Shown: positions 25,737 to 35,262, numbered from the stretch's first letter. The stretch is DNA of 64,000 bases from an uncultured Prevotella sp. (GCA_905196835.1 CAJJWN010000012.1:11161-75160); one strand, 5' to 3'. Program-made: numbers and translations. The notes: generated from the letters alone by a model not told the origin.

Positions 25737-26516
25737 ATGAGACGTTTCATCATCATCGCCGTCATGGCACTGGGAGTGCTGGCGGCGCGGGCCATGAGTT
25801 ACAGCGAGGTTCGCCAGGAAGCATTGTTCCTCACTGACAAGATGGCCTACGAGCTGGGGCTGAACCAGGCGCAGTATGACGCCGTGTACGAAATCAACTT
25901 CGACTACTTCATGTCGGTAAACTCGTCGAAGGACATCAAGGGCACGTACCTCAACCGCCGCAACTACGACATCAACTTCGTGCTAACGCCCATGCAGTAC
26001 AGCAAGTTCTACAAGGCCGACTACTTCTACACGCCTGCCAAGTGGAGCAACGGCGTGGTGCTCAAGGTTTACACGCGCTACACCAACCGCTCGAAGATGT
26101 ACTACCCCGTGCCGCGCTCGTACCGCCATTACCGCGGAGAGCACGGCAAGAAGTACAACAACATTAGCTGGTACAAGGGCAAGGACTTCAAGTCGAGCCA
26201 CGCCATAAGGAGCAACGGCCACGACATTACCTACGGCTCCGGCACACGCACAGGCCACGGCATACGCTCCGGACACAACAGCAACACCAACAGGCACGGC
26301 CACAGCATCGGCACCGGCGCGAAGCCCGGCAAGCACAACACCGGCATAGGCCACGGCGCGACTACCGGCAAGAAGAAGCCCACGAAGGAGAACAACACCG
26401 GCATAGGCTCGGGTGTTAGTGTAGGCTCGGGCGCAGGCATAGGCTCTGGAGCAAGCGTCGGCACAGGCACACGCAGCCACTCCAATTCAGGATGGTTCAA
26501 GGGCGAGCGAAAGTAA
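25737..26516 (+). CDS. Secreted protein with Gly/Ser/His-rich tail
   Basis: The 259-residue protein has a signal peptide (MRRFIIIAVMALGVLAARAM) and a domain of about 120 residues rich in aromatic residues (DKMAYELGLNQAQYDAVYEI, INFVLTPMQYSKFYKADYF). From about residue 150 it is low-complexity: HGIRSGHNSNTNRHG, TGIGHGATTGKK, then repeated GSG-V/A/I-S-VG units. The N-terminal half resembles small secreted Bacteroidales proteins of unknown role. The basic glycine-rich tail is probably flexible and could bind polymer or surface. I do not know the function. Confidence 0.7.
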   Translation: MRRFIIIAVMALGVLAARAMSYSEVRQEALFLTDKMAYELGLNQAQYDAVYEINFDYFMSVNSSKDIKGTYLNRRNYDINFVLTPMQYSKFYKADYFYTPAKWSNGVVLKVYTRYTNRSKMYYPVPRSYRHYRGEHGKKYNNISWYKGKDFKSSHAIRSNGHDITYGSGTRTGHGIRSGHNSNTNRHGHSIGTGAKPGKHNTGIGHGATTGKKKPTKENNTGIGSGVSVGSGAGIGSGASVGTGTRSHSNSGWFKGERK

Positions 26517-26581
26517 AGCCGTAAACAATATTGTCAAGCATTAAAATCGGGCGGAAGTTTCACAATCCGCCCGATTTTTCG

Positions 26582-26590
26582 TAACTTTGC
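26582..26590 (+). promoter_or_regulatory. mutS promoter, -7 element
   Basis: TAACTTTGC, about 100 bases before the mutS start; the leader is made of an ACCGTAAAACC repeat. A hairpin at about 26548-26579 (GGGCGGAAGTTT and its partner TCCGCCCG with TTTTT) could end the previous gene. Confidence 0.6.
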
Positions 26591-26617
26591 AGATTGGAAC
26601 ATGCGGGCGTACCCTAT

Positions 26618-26690
26618 GACCGTACAATCCGGCAACCGTACAACCGCATAACCGTGAAACCCCACAACCCCATAACCGTAAAACCGAAAA
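26618..26690. repeat. ACCGTACAACC / ACCGTAAAACC repeat in the mutS leader
   Basis: Tandem units GACCGTACAATCC, AACCGTACAACC, ATAACCGTGAAACC, CCATAACCGTAAAACC run up to the mutS start codon. Confidence 0.7.
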
Positions 26691-26691
26691 T

Positions 26692-29325
26692 ATGTCCAAG
26701 AAAGACAACGGGCTTACGCCGATGATGAAGCAGTTTTTCTCGTTCAAGGAGCAGCATCCCGACGCCATGCTCCTCTTCCGCTGCGGCGACTTCTACGAGA
26801 CTTACTTGCAAGACGCCGTAGACGCCAGCCGCATACTCGGCATAACGCTGACGCGCCGCAGCAACGGCGGACAGCAGGGAGGCGCGCCTACGGAGATGGC
26901 CGGCTTCCCCCACCACGCACTCGACACATACCTGCCCAAGCTCGTTAGGGCGGGCCGCCGTGTGGCAATATGCGACCAGCTGGAAGACCCCAAGCTCACC
27001 AAGAAGCTCGTAAAGCGCGGCATCACCGAGCTGGTGACGCCCGGCGTGGCCATGACCGACAACGTGCTCGACTACAAGGAAAACAACTTCCTGGCCGCCG
27101 TCAACTTCGGCAAGGCGGCCTGCGGAGTGTCCTTCCTTGACATATCCACGGGCGAATTCCTTGCGGGCGAAGGCTCTTACGACTATGTGGAGAAGCTGCT
27201 CGTCAATTTCTCGCCCAAGGAGGTACTCTTCGAGAGGGGCAAGCGCGAGGTGTTCAACCGTTATTTCGGCAACAAATACTTCACCTTCGAGCTTGACGAC
27301 TGGGTGTTCGCCGAGCCTACAGCAGAGCAGAAGCTGCTCAAGCACTTCGGCGTGAAGTCGCTCAAGGGCTTCGGCGTGGACCATCTGCGCAGCGGCATCG
27401 TGGCCTCGGGCGCCATCCTCCAGTACCTCGAGATGACCCAGCACACACACATCGGCCACATTACGTCGCTCGCACGCATCGACGAGGAACGCTACGTGCG
27501 CCTCGACCGCTTCACTATACGCTCGCTCGAGCTGCTGCACCCGATGCAGGACGACGGCGCGTCGCTGCTCGACGTGCTCGACCATACCGTCACTCCGATG
27601 GGCGCCAGGCTGCTAAGGCGGTGGCTCGTATTCCCCCTGCGCGACGCCAAGGCCATAGAGGCAAGGCTCGACGTGGTTGACACTTTCTTCCGCAACACGG
27701 AGTTCCGCGACGTGGTTGACAGCCAGTTTCACCGCGTGGGCGACCTCGAGCGCATAATATCAAAGGTGGCCGTGGGGCGCGTGTCGCCGCGCGAGGTGGT
27801 GCAGCTGCGCACCGCCTTGCAGGCTCTCGGCCCCGTGAAGGCCGCCTGCCTGGAGTCGGGCAACGACGCGCTGCGCCGCATCGGCGAGAACATCAGCCTA
27901 TGCGAAAGCCTGCGCGACCGCATAGGCCGCGAGGTGTGCGAGGATTCGCCGCAGCTGGTAAGCAAGGGTGGGGTAATCAAGCCGGGCGTCAACGCCGAGC
28001 TTGACGAGCTGCGCAGCATATCCACCGGAGGCAAGGAGTACCTGCTGAAGATACAGGAGCGCGAGACAGAGGCCACGGGCATCAGCTCGCTGAAAATAGG
28101 CTACAACAACGTCTTCGGCTATTACCTCGAAGTGCGCAACACGTTCAAGGACAAGGTGCCGGCCGACTGGGTGCGCAAGCAGACGCTGGCGCAGGCCGAG
28201 CGGTACATCACCCAGGAACTGAAGGAATATGAGGAGAAAATACTCGGGGCGGAGGACAAAATCCTCGCGCTGGAGACCAGGCTCTTCGGCGAGCTCGTCG
28301 CGGACATGCAGGAGTACATACCGGCCATACAGGCGGACGCCGCCTTGGTGGCGAAAATAGACTGCCTGCTCTCTTTCGCCAAGGCTGCCGAGGAGCACGG
28401 ATACGTCCGTCCCGTAATAGAGGCTGACGATATTGTGCTCGACATAAAGCAGGGACGCCACCCGGTCATCGAGACGCAGCTGCCGGTAGGGGAGAGCTAC
28501 GTGCCCAACGATGTCTACCTGGACGACCGCCGCCAGCAAATAATCATAATAACCGGTCCTAACATGGCCGGAAAATCGGCTCTGCTGCGCCAGACGGCGC
28601 TCATCACGCTGATGGCCCAGACGGGCTGCTACGTGCCGGCAGAGAGCGCGAAAATAGGTCTGGTGGACAAGATTTTCACACGAGTGGGAGCGTCTGACAA
28701 CATATCGCTCGGCGAATCCACGTTCATGGTGGAGATGACCGAGGCCGCCAACATCCTCAACAACGCCACGCCGCGCTCGCTTGTACTCTTCGACGAGCTT
28801 GGCCGCGGCACGTCGACCTACGACGGCATAAGCATCGCCTGGGCCATCGTCGAGTACCTGCACGAGCACCCCAAGGCCGCCGCGCGCACGCTCTTCGCCA
28901 CGCATTACCACGAGCTCAACGAGATGGAGAAGAACTTTACACGCATAAAGAACTACAATGTCAGCGTGCGCGAGGTGGGCGGCAAGGTAATATTCCTGCG
29001 CAAACTGGAGCGCGGCGGCTCGGAGCACTCCTTCGGTATACACGTGGCGCAAATAGCCGGAATGCCCAAGAGCATCGTGCGCCGCGCCGAGGCCATACTG
29101 AAACAGCTCGAGGCCGACAACGCACAGGTGGGCACGGTGGGCAAGCCGTCGGCCGAGAAAATCAACGCCGGCCGCGACGGGATGCAGCTAAGCTTCTTCC
29201 AGCTTGACGACCCCGTGCTCTGCCAGGTGCGCGACGAAATACTAGGTCTCGACATCAACAACCTTACTCCCGTAGAGGCGCTCAACAAGCTCAACGACAT
29301 CAAGAAGATAGTAACAGGGAAATAA
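26692..29325 (+). CDS. mutS: DNA mismatch repair protein MutS
   Basis: MutS finds mismatches and starts repair with MutL in an ATP-dependent way. The 877-residue protein has the mismatch-reading Phe-x-Glu ([10 protein letters not shown]34 and E36), the connector and lever domains, Walker [16 protein letters not shown] near residue 622, the signature [14 protein letters not shown], Walker [15 protein letters not shown] near 701, and the [10 protein letters not shown] switch. Length is as expected. It starts at [15 protein letters not shown] right after the repeat leader and stands alone as a transcription unit. Confidence 0.97.
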   Translation: MSKKDNGLTPMMKQFFSFKEQHPDAMLLFRCGDFYETYLQDAVDASRILGITLTRRSNGGQQGGAPTEMAGFPHHALDTYLPKLVRAGRRVAICDQLEDPKLTKKLVKRGITELVTPGVAMTDNVLDYKENNFLAAVNFGKAACGVSFLDISTGEFLAGEGSYDYVEKLLVNFSPKEVLFERGKREVFNRYFGNKYFTFELDDWVFAEPTAEQKLLKHFGVKSLKGFGVDHLRSGIVASGAILQYLEMTQHTHIGHITSLARIDEERYVRLDRFTIRSLELLHPMQDDGASLLDVLDHTVTPMGARLLRRWLVFPLRDAKAIEARLDVVDTFFRNTEFRDVVDSQFHRVGDLERIISKVAVGRVSPREVVQLRTALQALGPVKAACLESGNDALRRIGENISLCESLRDRIGREVCEDSPQLVSKGGVIKPGVNAELDELRSISTGGKEYLLKIQERETEATGISSLKIGYNNVFGYYLEVRNTFKDKVPADWVRKQTLAQAERYITQELKEYEEKILGAEDKILALETRLFGELVADMQEYIPAIQADAALVAKIDCLLSFAKAAEEHGYVRPVIEADDIVLDIKQGRHPVIETQLPVGESYVPNDVYLDDRRQQIIIITGPNMAGKSALLRQTALITLMAQTGCYVPAESAKIGLVDKIFTRVGASDNISLGESTFMVEMTEAANILNNATPRSLVLFDELGRGTSTYDGISIAWAIVEYLHEHPKAAARTLFATHYHELNEMEKNFTRIKNYNVSVREVGGKVIFLRKLERGGSEHSFGIHVAQIAGMPKSIVRRAEAILKQLEADNAQVGTVGKPSAEKINAGRDGMQLSFFQLDDPVLCQVRDEILGLDINNLTPVEALNKLNDIKKIVTGK

Positions 29326-29441
29326 TTTAAAAATGAACAATGAACAATGAATAATGAATAATCTGGCATACGCCATTGTCCCAATTGTTCATTTTTCATT
29401 TTTAAATTATTCATTATTCATTATTCATTGTTCATTCAAGA
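29326..29441. repeat. ATGAACAATGAATAATG palindrome after mutS
   Basis: AAAAATGAACAATGAACAATGAATAATG faces its complement (TCATTATTCATTGTTCATTC) around a CTGGCATACGCCATTG core. It joins mutS to the GNAT gene and could end transcription. Confidence 0.75.
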
Positions 29442-29446
29442 AATAT

Positions 29447-29932
29447 ATGTTTTACCGCAAAGTATCGACAGAGGACATACCGCAAATCACGGAGCTGTAC
29501 AACTGGTACATCCTCAACGGCGTGGAGAGCTTCGAGACGGAGCCGCTTACCGTGGAGCAGATGCGCCGCCGCGTGGAGGACATATCGACGCGCTTCCCGT
29601 ATTACGTGGCCGTAGACGAGGGCAGGGTAGTGGGCTACTGCTACGCCCATTTGTGGAAGGAGCGCGCCGCCTACACCGCCACTCTCGAGACAACCATTTA
29701 CCTTCACCCCGACGCGAAGCGGCGAGGCACTGGCACGGAGCTTATGCGCCTGCTCATAGCCGACTGCCGCCGCCTCGGCTTTAAGGCGCTCATCGCCTGC
29801 ATCACGGGTGAGAACAGGGCCAGCATAGACTTCCACCGCCGCCTCGGTTTCGAGCAGGCGTCGCTCTGCCGCGACCTGGGCGATAAGCACGGCCGCTGGC
29901 TCGACGTGGTTGACATGGAGCTGATTTTGTAA
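29447..29932 (+). CDS. GNAT N-acetyltransferase (phosphinothricin-acetyltransferase-like)
   Basis: The 161-residue protein has the fold of the Pat/Bar-like group: ITELYNWYILNGVESFETEP near residue 13, VVGYCYAHLWKERAAY, a strand ending in LHPDAKRRGTGTELMRLLI (the acetyl-CoA pyrophosphate loop R-R-G-x-G-T near 95) and FHRRLGFEQ. It moves an acetyl group from acetyl-CoA to an amine; the substrate is unknown. The start MFYRKVSTEDIPQI is chosen because the frame before it is repeat sequence. Confidence 0.9.
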   Translation: MFYRKVSTEDIPQITELYNWYILNGVESFETEPLTVEQMRRRVEDISTRFPYYVAVDEGRVVGYCYAHLWKERAAYTATLETTIYLHPDAKRRGTGTELMRLLIADCRRLGFKALIACITGENRASIDFHRRLGFEQASLCRDLGDKHGRWLDVVDMELIL

Positions 29933-30040
29933 AGGTAAAACGGTAAAAAAGTAAAAAGGTAAAACCATGCCAAGTAATCTGATTTACTTGTATCAAGCAT
30001 GGTTTTACCTTTTTACTTTTTTACCGTTTTACCTTTACTT
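29930..30040. terminator. GGTAAAAAGGTAAAAC palindrome between convergent genes
   Basis: TAAAGGTAAAACGGTAAAAA faces the complementary arm TTTTTACCGTTTTACCTTTA, with a 45-base core that has CCATGCCAAG and its partner. It lies between two convergent genes, so it can serve as a two-way terminator. Its family is also at 45785-45822. Confidence 0.6.
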
Positions 30041-30889
30041 CTCCGCCCCGAGGCGTTTCATCAGCTTATTGTTGAACATGCAGACCAAGCCCAGCGCGAT
30101 GAAGGGCAGGCTTAGCAGCTGGCCCATGTTCAGGAGCATCGAGGTTTCAAAGGCTTCCTGTATGTCTTTGGTGAACTCGATGAAGAAGCGGGCGGTGAAG
30201 ATGAGCGTGATGCAGAGGCCGAAGAAGAAGCCCGTGCCCACGCGCTCTGGCTTTTTACGGTACAGATGCCAGCCGATGAAGAAGAACAGGGCGTAGGCCA
30301 AGGCCTCGTAGAGCTGCCCGGGGTGGCGCGGAGTGAAGTCTACGCGCTCGAAGATGAACGCCCAGGGCACGTCGGTTGCCTTGCCTATGATTTCAGAGTT
30401 CATCAGGTTGCCCAGGCGTATGAGGCAGGCCGTCACCGGGGTGGCTATGGCCACGTTGTCGAGCACTCGCCAGAGGTTGACCTTCGTGCGGCGCACGTAT
30501 AGCCAGAGGGCTATCATCAGTCCGATGGTGCCGCCGTGGCTGGCCAGCCCCTCGTAGCCCGTGAAGCGCCATGAGCCGTCGGCCAGGAAGCGTATGGGCA
30601 GCACCATCTCCACCATGTGCCGCCATGAGGAGAGGAAATAGCCCGGCTCGTAGAACAGGCAGTGGCCCAGGCGCGAGCCTATGAGTATGCCGATGAAGCA
30701 GTAGATGAAGAGCGGGTCAAACAGTTCGGGCTTGATTTTCTGCTCCTTGTACAGCCGCTTCACTATGAGGAATGCCGCCAGCAGCCCCAGCAGCCAGCAC
30801 AGCGAGTACCAGCGCAGGCTGAAGCCTCCGAGGTGGAGGGCCACGAGGTCGGGGTTCCAGTGGATGTAGAGTAGGAATTGAGTAATCAT
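30035..30889 (-). CDS. lgt: Prolipoprotein diacylglyceryl transferase
   Basis: Lgt moves diacylglycerol from phosphatidylglycerol to the lipobox cysteine of prelipoproteins in the inner membrane. The 284-residue protein has seven hydrophobic segments, the family block [22 protein letters not shown] (residues ~155-176, here with Leu-Gly-Asn), [22 protein letters not shown] and [10 protein letters not shown]. The order, sites and length are right for Lgt. It ends RLGAEK in the convergent terminator. Upstream lies a GGGAGAGCTGGGAG array with no clear promoter. Confidence 0.95.
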   Translation of the reverse strand: MITQFLLYIHWNPDLVALHLGGFSLRWYSLCWLLGLLAAFLIVKRLYKEQKIKPELFDPLFIYCFIGILIGSRLGHCLFYEPGYFLSSWRHMVEMVLPIRFLADGSWRFTGYEGLASHGGTIGLMIALWLYVRRTKVNLWRVLDNVAIATPVTACLIRLGNLMNSEIIGKATDVPWAFIFERVDFTPRHPGQLYEALAYALFFFIGWHLYRKKPERVGTGFFFGLCITLIFTARFFIEFTKDIQEAFETSMLLNMGQLLSLPFIALGLVCMFNNKLMKRLGAEK

Positions 30890-30899
30890 TGGTAATTGT

Positions 30900-31009
30900 T
30901 TTTAAGAGAGCTGGGAGAGCTGTGATTTCTGGGAGTGCTGAGAGAGCTGGGAATTTTGTGGAGCCAGTCCCAGCCATTCCAGTTCTCCCAGTTCTCCCAG
31001 CCAACCCAG
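30900..31009. repeat. GGGAGAGCTGGGAG / CTCCCAGTTCTCCCAG palindromic repeat
   Basis: Several units of GAGAGCTGGGAGAGCTG face AGTTCTCCCAGTTCTCCCAG between ychF and lgt. It is the same family that flanks the four-helix-bundle gene at 58774. Confidence 0.8.
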
Positions 31010-32110
31010 TCAGACATTAAACCTGAAGTGCATGATGTCGCCGTCCTGCACAACGTAGTCCTTGCCCTCGATGCCCAGCTTGCCGGCCTCGCGCACAGCG
31101 GCCTCCGAGCCGTACTTTATGTAGTCGTCATACTTGATTACCTCGGCGCGGATGAAGCCTTTTTCAAAGTCGGTGTGTATTACTCCGGCGCACTGCGGGG
31201 CCTTCCATCCCTTCTTGTACGTCCACGCCTTCACCTCCATCTCGCCAGCGGTGATGAACGTCTCGAGGTTCAGCAGGGCGTAGGCTTTCTTGATTAGGCG
31301 GTTAACGCCGCTCTCCTCCAGCCCTAGCTCGTCGAGAAACAGCTGCTTGTCTTCGTATGTCTCGAGGCTCGCTATGTCCTCCTCCGTCTTGGCGGCTATT
31401 ACCATCGCCTCCGCGCCTTCTTCCTTTGCTATCTCCTCTATGCGGCGGCTGTACTCGTTGCCGGTCTTGGCTGACGCCTCGTCAACGTTGCACACGTAGA
31501 GCACGGGCTTGGCCGTAAGCAGGAAGAGGTTGCGTGCAGCCTCCTGCTCCTCCTTGCTCTCGAACTCCACCACGCGGGCGTTCTTGCCCTGCTCAAGCAC
31601 CTGCTTGTACGCTTCCAGCACCGCGACTTCCACCTTCGCGTCCTTGTTGCCCGTGGCGGCCACCTTCTGCTGCTTGGCCAGTCGCGCCTCGATGGTCTCC
31701 AAGTCCTTCAGCTGCAGCTCGGTGTCGATAATCTCCTTGTCGCGCACGGGGTCTATGGAGCCGTCCACGTGCGTTATGTTGTCGTCGTCGAAGCAGCGCA
31801 GCACGTGTATTATTGCGTCCGTCTCGCGTATGTTTCCGAGGAACTTGTTGCCCAGGCCTTCGCCCTTCGACGCGCCCTTCACAAGTCCGGCAATGTCAAC
31901 AATCTCGCACGTTGCGGGCACGATGCGCCCCGGATGCACTATCTCGGCCAGCCGCGTGAGCCTCTCGTCGGGCACGGTTATCATGCCCACGTTGGGCTCT
32001 ATGGTGCAGAAAGGGAAGTTGGCCGCCTGCGCCTTGGCGCTCGACAGGCAGTTGAAAAGGGTGGACTTGCCCACGTTGGGCAACCCCACTATACCACATT
32101 TTAATGACAT
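31010..32110 (-). CDS. ychF: Redox-regulated GTPase/ATPase YchF (OLA1 family)
   Basis: YchF binds ribosomes and hydrolyses ATP rather than GTP. The 366-residue product has the normal length: GLPNVGKSTLFN (P loop, residue 9), NFPFCTIEPNVG (switch I), DIAGLVKGASKGEGLGNKFL (switch II and the G3 region), CNVDE (the changed G4 motif), then the TGS-type C-terminus ending DYVVQDGDIMHFRFNV. It has its own promoter at 32140-32148. Confidence 0.97.
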   Translation of the reverse strand: MSLKCGIVGLPNVGKSTLFNCLSSAKAQAANFPFCTIEPNVGMITVPDERLTRLAEIVHPGRIVPATCEIVDIAGLVKGASKGEGLGNKFLGNIRETDAIIHVLRCFDDDNITHVDGSIDPVRDKEIIDTELQLKDLETIEARLAKQQKVAATGNKDAKVEVAVLEAYKQVLEQGKNARVVEFESKEEQEAARNLFLLTAKPVLYVCNVDEASAKTGNEYSRRIEEIAKEEGAEAMVIAAKTEEDIASLETYEDKQLFLDELGLEESGVNRLIKKAYALLNLETFITAGEMEVKAWTYKKGWKAPQCAGVIHTDFEKGFIRAEVIKYDDYIKYGSEAAVREAGKLGIEGKDYVVQDGDIMHFRFNV

Positions 32111-32139
32111 ATCAATATAAACGTTTACATTCTACGGGT

Positions 32140-32148
32140 GCAAAGGTA
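32140..32148 (-). promoter_or_regulatory. ychF promoter, -7 element
   Basis: TACCTTTGC on the minus strand, 30 bases before the ychF start. Confidence 0.65.
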
Positions 32149-32151
32149 CGG

Positions 32152-32252
32152 AAAAAATTAAGAGTTAAGAATTAAGAATTAAGAAAAACACCTTCAGTAC
32201 TTATCTACAAGGCATATTTTTTCTTAATTTTTAATTCTTAACTCTTAACTCC
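32152..32252. repeat. TTAAGAATTAAG palindromic repeat
   Basis: AAATTAAGAGTTAAGAATTAAG faces TTAATTTTTAATTCTTAACTC. The core holds AAACACCTTCAG and ACAAGGCATATTTTTT, related to the AAATATGC core of the other copies but in the other orientation. Confidence 0.75.
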
Positions 32253-32592
32253 TTACGTAGTGCGGCAGCTCGTCGGGTATTACCATCGACACCTCGACGA
32301 TGCCCTCCACGCGCCCGTCGGCGCCGGTGCAGGCCGTCTGGTAAATCATCTTGCGCACGCCCTCCTTCTCTATGGTGTAGGCGTTCGTGCCGCCCTCCGT
32401 CAGCAGCCGGCGTATTATGCCTGCGGCTCGCTCCCCGTGGCAGTCGTAGAGGCTCTTGCCTATGAGGTCGCCGTGCTTGCGGTACGTCTCCCTCGCCCTG
32501 CGGTTCATGTATCGTATCACGCCGTCCTTGTCGGCAGCGGTCACGGCGCACGCCATGCCCTCCGCCCAGTCAAAGTCATTCATGTTCTCCAT
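32245..32592 (-). CDS. Small PAS-domain protein
   Basis: The 115-residue protein is almost only a PAS fold: DWAEGMACAVTAADKDGVIR, YMNRRARETYRKHGDLIGKS, LYDCHGERAAGIIRRLL and a last strand pair EGVRKMIYQTACTG ... GIVEVSMVIPDEL. It has no output domain. In this phylum such free-standing PAS proteins are common and may bind haem or a small ligand. The stop lies inside the repeat array. A promoter box TAATTTTGC is at 32622-32630. Confidence 0.85.
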   Translation of the reverse strand: MENMNDFDWAEGMACAVTAADKDGVIRYMNRRARETYRKHGDLIGKSLYDCHGERAAGIIRRLLTEGGTNAYTIEKEGVRKMIYQTACTGADGRVEGIVEVSMVIPDELPHYVRS

Positions 32593-32621
32593 CTTGTCGC
32601 CTTATATGTTAAGTTTATAGT

Positions 32622-32630
32622 GCAAAATTA
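32622..32630 (-). promoter_or_regulatory. Promoter of the PAS gene, -7 element
   Basis: TAATTTTGC on the minus strand, 30 bases before the start. It is divergent from 32696. Confidence 0.55.
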
Positions 32631-32695
32631 GGCATTATTCGGCATAAAATGTTGCTTTTTGTGCTTTTTCGTTCGTCTCTACGGGCGAAATATGT

Positions 32696-32704
32696 TATAT
32701 TTGC
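32696..32704 (+). promoter_or_regulatory. Promoter of the second structured leader, -7 element
   Basis: TATATTTGC. Transcription would start near 32711, exactly at the first hairpin. Confidence 0.6.
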
Positions 32705-32710
32705 AAAAGT

Positions 32711-32916
32711 GATGCGCCTTGGCGCGTCCCGACATTTTGGAATAAAGAGGCGTTATGCTTGTCTTGTCAATGGAAACCTGAGAAATTTCTGATTAGATGC
32801 AAGGGCGGCATGATGGTTCTCACGCTTGGCATGGGCTGCTGTCATTGCATCTGTATCTAAGGGTTTTCTCAGGACCTCCGTTGAAGATGTTGGCGTTGCA
32901 GTCTCACGCTTCAACG
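32711..32916 (+). ncRNA. Structured RNA leader, second locus
   Basis: It starts with a hairpin GATGCGC-CTTG-GCGCGTC (32711-32728), then CCGACAT. Nested helices follow: CCTGAGAAA 32778-32786 with TTTCTCAGG 32865-32873, and AGATGCAA 32795-32802 with TTGCATCT 32845-32852. After these comes a stem CGTTGAAG 32879-32886 with CTTCAACG 32909-32916 holding an inner GCGT/ACGC. The decamer TCTCACGCTT occurs twice (32818 and 32903). The order of promoter, CTTG hairpin, (C/G)GACAT, nested helices, tail and secreted-protein gene is the same as at 23197-23972, though the sequences differ. Family unknown. Confidence 0.5.
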
Positions 32917-32963
32917 TATATTAAAAGCTTTGCTGGGGACTGGCGGGGCAGGAGGTTGATACC

Positions 32964-33542
32964 ATGAAAAAGTTAGTTTCATTATTGTTTGTTTGGTTCG
33001 CTTGTGCAATGTTATACGCACAGGGTACGCGCGAGGTTACGCGTTTTCTCGGAATACCCGTTGACGGGACAAGAGCGGAGATGATAAGTAAGCTCAAGGA
33101 AAAGGGGTTTAGTAGTTCGTTTGGGTCGGATGAATTGCTGGAGGGCGAGTTCAACGGAAAGAATGTATATGTCAATATCCAAACTAATAATAGGAAAGTG
33201 TGGAGGATAGGAGTTATAGATAAAAATGGATGTGACGAAACTCAAATCAAGATAAATTTCAACAACTTATGCCGTCAGTTTGAGGAAAATTCAAAGTACA
33301 TAAATTTTAAGGGTGACCAAACAATATCCGAAGATGAGGATATGGGTTACGAAATGACCGTTAATAACAAACGTTATGAGGCTTCTTTTGCACAGAAATC
33401 ATCATCTGGTGAAATAGATAGAGGTGCTGTGAACCGATTAGTTTGGTTTATGATAAGCAAAGACCCATCAAGTTATGGTAAATATGTTATTATGTTGTTT
33501 TACGAGAACGGTTACAACCAAGCCAACGGTGAAGATTTGTAA
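32964..33542 (+). CDS. Secreted hypothetical protein, 192 residues
   Basis: I do not know the function. A signal peptide (MKKLVSLLFVWFACAMLYAQ) is followed by a domain with FLGIPVDGTRAEMISKLKEK, GEFNGKNVYVNIQTNNRKVW and INFNNLCRQFEENSKYI, a pattern I associate with small exported Bacteroidales proteins of about 190 residues. It probably sits in the periplasm. Its mRNA has a long structured leader (32711-32916). A good intrinsic terminator follows at 33598-33640, so this is a single-gene unit. The gene is AT-richer than its neighbours. Confidence 0.72.
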   Translation: MKKLVSLLFVWFACAMLYAQGTREVTRFLGIPVDGTRAEMISKLKEKGFSSSFGSDELLEGEFNGKNVYVNIQTNNRKVWRIGVIDKNGCDETQIKINFNNLCRQFEENSKYINFKGDQTISEDEDMGYEMTVNNKRYEASFAQKSSSGEIDRGAVNRLVWFMISKDPSSYGKYVIMLFYENGYNQANGEDL

Positions 33543-33597
33543 ATTGAAAAATTAAATCTTCATTTTATGAAATGAGATGTAATATGAGTAATAAGCA

Positions 33598-33640
33598 GGG
33601 GCTGCGCAGGCTATGTGCGCAGCCCCATGTTTTTCTTTTT
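33598..33640 (+). terminator. Intrinsic terminator
   Basis: GGGGCTGCGCA (33598-33608) pairs with TGCGCAGCCCC (33616-33626), followed by ATGTTTTTCTTTTT. It ends the secreted-protein unit. Confidence 0.85.
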
Positions 33641-33711
33641 ATAGTGCAAGAAAGGCGGTTTGAAGCCTTGGCGGCACTTTCTACTTTGCAAAGATACTTG
33701 TTTTTGTTTAT

Positions 33712-35262
33712 TTATTCTTCCTCTGCAATCCACTTGTCTATTGTCTTCGTCTCCCTGCTGAAGTTTATTCCTAATTTAATGACCTTTTGTCCGTCGGCCT
33801 TGAAGGGCGCGGCGTAGCCTTTCTCGTCGATTTGGCGGATGGCTTCCTCGGCCGTGCCGTCGAGCTTGAACTCCATTACGTAGATGTATTCTTTAGTCTT
33901 CAGCACGAGGTCAACGCGGCCGTTGGCGGTGTGGTATTCCACGTTTACGTGGAAGCCCATCAGGCGGAAGACGATGAAGAGCACGTTCTGGTAGTGCACC
34001 TCCAAGTCGCGCTGCATCTCGTAGGGTATGTCGGCGTAGAAAGTGCGCAGGCGCGAGAGGAAGGCGTCGTAGTCGCCGCGCTCCACGTCCATCGTGAACC
34101 GTTTGATTTCGAATGCCGTCTGGCCCTGTTTCACGTTCGTGTAGAACGGCATGAGATAGCTGATGAAGCCGCGCTCCACCTCGTAGTTGGGGAACCCGAG
34201 CGTGTAAAACATGAACTCGCGGTCGTAGTCCTTTATGGTGAGGTAGCCACTCTGGTATATTACTGGTATGGGGTCGGTTGACGCCGCGTCGATGCTGTTG
34301 AGCACATCTTCCGACGTTACGTCGTGCGACATCTGTTCGAGGTCGTAGTTGTGCATCTGAAGGAGCTTTACGAGATAGGTCGGCGTGCCTGTCTCGAACC
34401 AGTAGAAGCCGAACTTCTTTTTTGCGAACGTGTTTAGCAGGCTGAACGGGTTGTACACTCCCGGTGCGTTCTCCTCGAAGTGGTAGCCGTCGTACATGCG
34501 CGCAAGCTCTTTCAGGCAGTCTGCGTAGTCCATGTCGTTGGCCCCGGCCAACGCCTCGATGTCTTCCTTGAACTGCGCCTCAAGCTCTGCCTCGCTTATG
34601 CCGCAGATGTCGTAAAACCTGTCCCACATCGATATGTCGTTGAGGTTGTTCAGGTCGCTGAATACGCTCACCTTGCCGAATTTCGTCACGCCCGTGAGCA
34701 TGGCGAAGCGTATGTCGCCGTCGCGGCTTTTCAGTGCGCCGTAAAAGGGCTTCAGCGTCTCGCGGTAGGCGTGTTGCAGCTCCTCGTTGCCGATGGCCTG
34801 CAGCATGGGCTTGTCGTACTCGTCAACGAGTATCACGACCCTCTGTCCGGTCTTCTCGTGGGCGCGCTTGATGATGCCGTCGAAGCGCATTGCAAGCCCT
34901 ATTTCGGCCGGGTTGCTGCCGTACAGCTTTTCCCATTCGGCAAGCTGTCCGTTGAGCAGGTTTTCCAGGCTTTCCGGGCGGTCGTATTTCTGCGTGTTGA
35001 GGTCGATGTGCAGTATGGGGTGGGGCGTCCAGTCATCGGCCAGCCGGTCGATGGCAAGCCCCTCGAACAAGTCGCGCTTGCCCTCGAAGAACGCCTGTAT
35101 GGTGCTGATTAGCAGGCTCTTGCCGAAGCGGCGCGGGCGGCTTAGGAAGTAATACCTGCCCTCCGTGATGAGTTTGTATACCATCCGCGTCTTGTCAACG
35201 TAATAGTAGCCGTCCTTTATCAGGCTCTCGAAGTTCTGTATGCCTATTGGGTATTGTTTCAT
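33712..35262 (-). CDS. AAA-ATPase-like protein with C-terminal PD-(D/E)XK domain
   Basis: The 516-residue protein begins YPIGIQNFESLIKDGYYYVD (residue 4), then FLSRPRRFGKSLLISTI (Walker A near 46) and VVILVDEYDKPML (Walker B near 145), as in the AAA-ATPase-like family found in many copies in Bacteroidota. The C-terminal part has NGRVDLVLKTKEYIYVMEFKL near 457, the D-x(n)-ExK core of a PD-(D/E)XK nuclease fold. The role is not known; mobility or defence has been suggested. The start at 35262 is chosen because the frame from 35286 overlaps the promoter box. Confidence 0.88.
   Translation of the reverse strand: MKQYPIGIQNFESLIKDGYYYVDKTRMVYKLITEGRYYFLSRPRRFGKSLLISTIQAFFEGKRDLFEGLAIDRLADDWTPHPILHIDLNTQKYDRPESLENLLNGQLAEWEKLYGSNPAEIGLAMRFDGIIKRAHEKTGQRVVILVDEYDKPMLQAIGNEELQHAYRETLKPFYGALKSRDGDIRFAMLTGVTKFGKVSVFSDLNNLNDISMWDRFYDICGISEAELEAQFKEDIEALAGANDMDYADCLKELARMYDGYHFEENAPGVYNPFSLLNTFAKKKFGFYWFETGTPTYLVKLLQMHNYDLEQMSHDVTSEDVLNSIDAASTDPIPVIYQSGYLTIKDYDREFMFYTLGFPNYEVERGFISYLMPFYTNVKQGQTAFEIKRFTMDVERGDYDAFLSRLRTFYADIPYEMQRDLEVHYQNVLFIVFRLMGFHVNVEYHTANGRVDLVLKTKEYIYVMEFKLDGTAEEAIRQIDEKGYAAPFKADGQKVIKLGINFSRETKTIDKWIAEEE

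Noticed and set aside
33688..33697. TATCTTTGCA promoter-like box on the minus strand after the AAA-ATPase gene
   Set aside because: No gene follows on that strand and the box is part of a small palindrome; not listed as a promoter.
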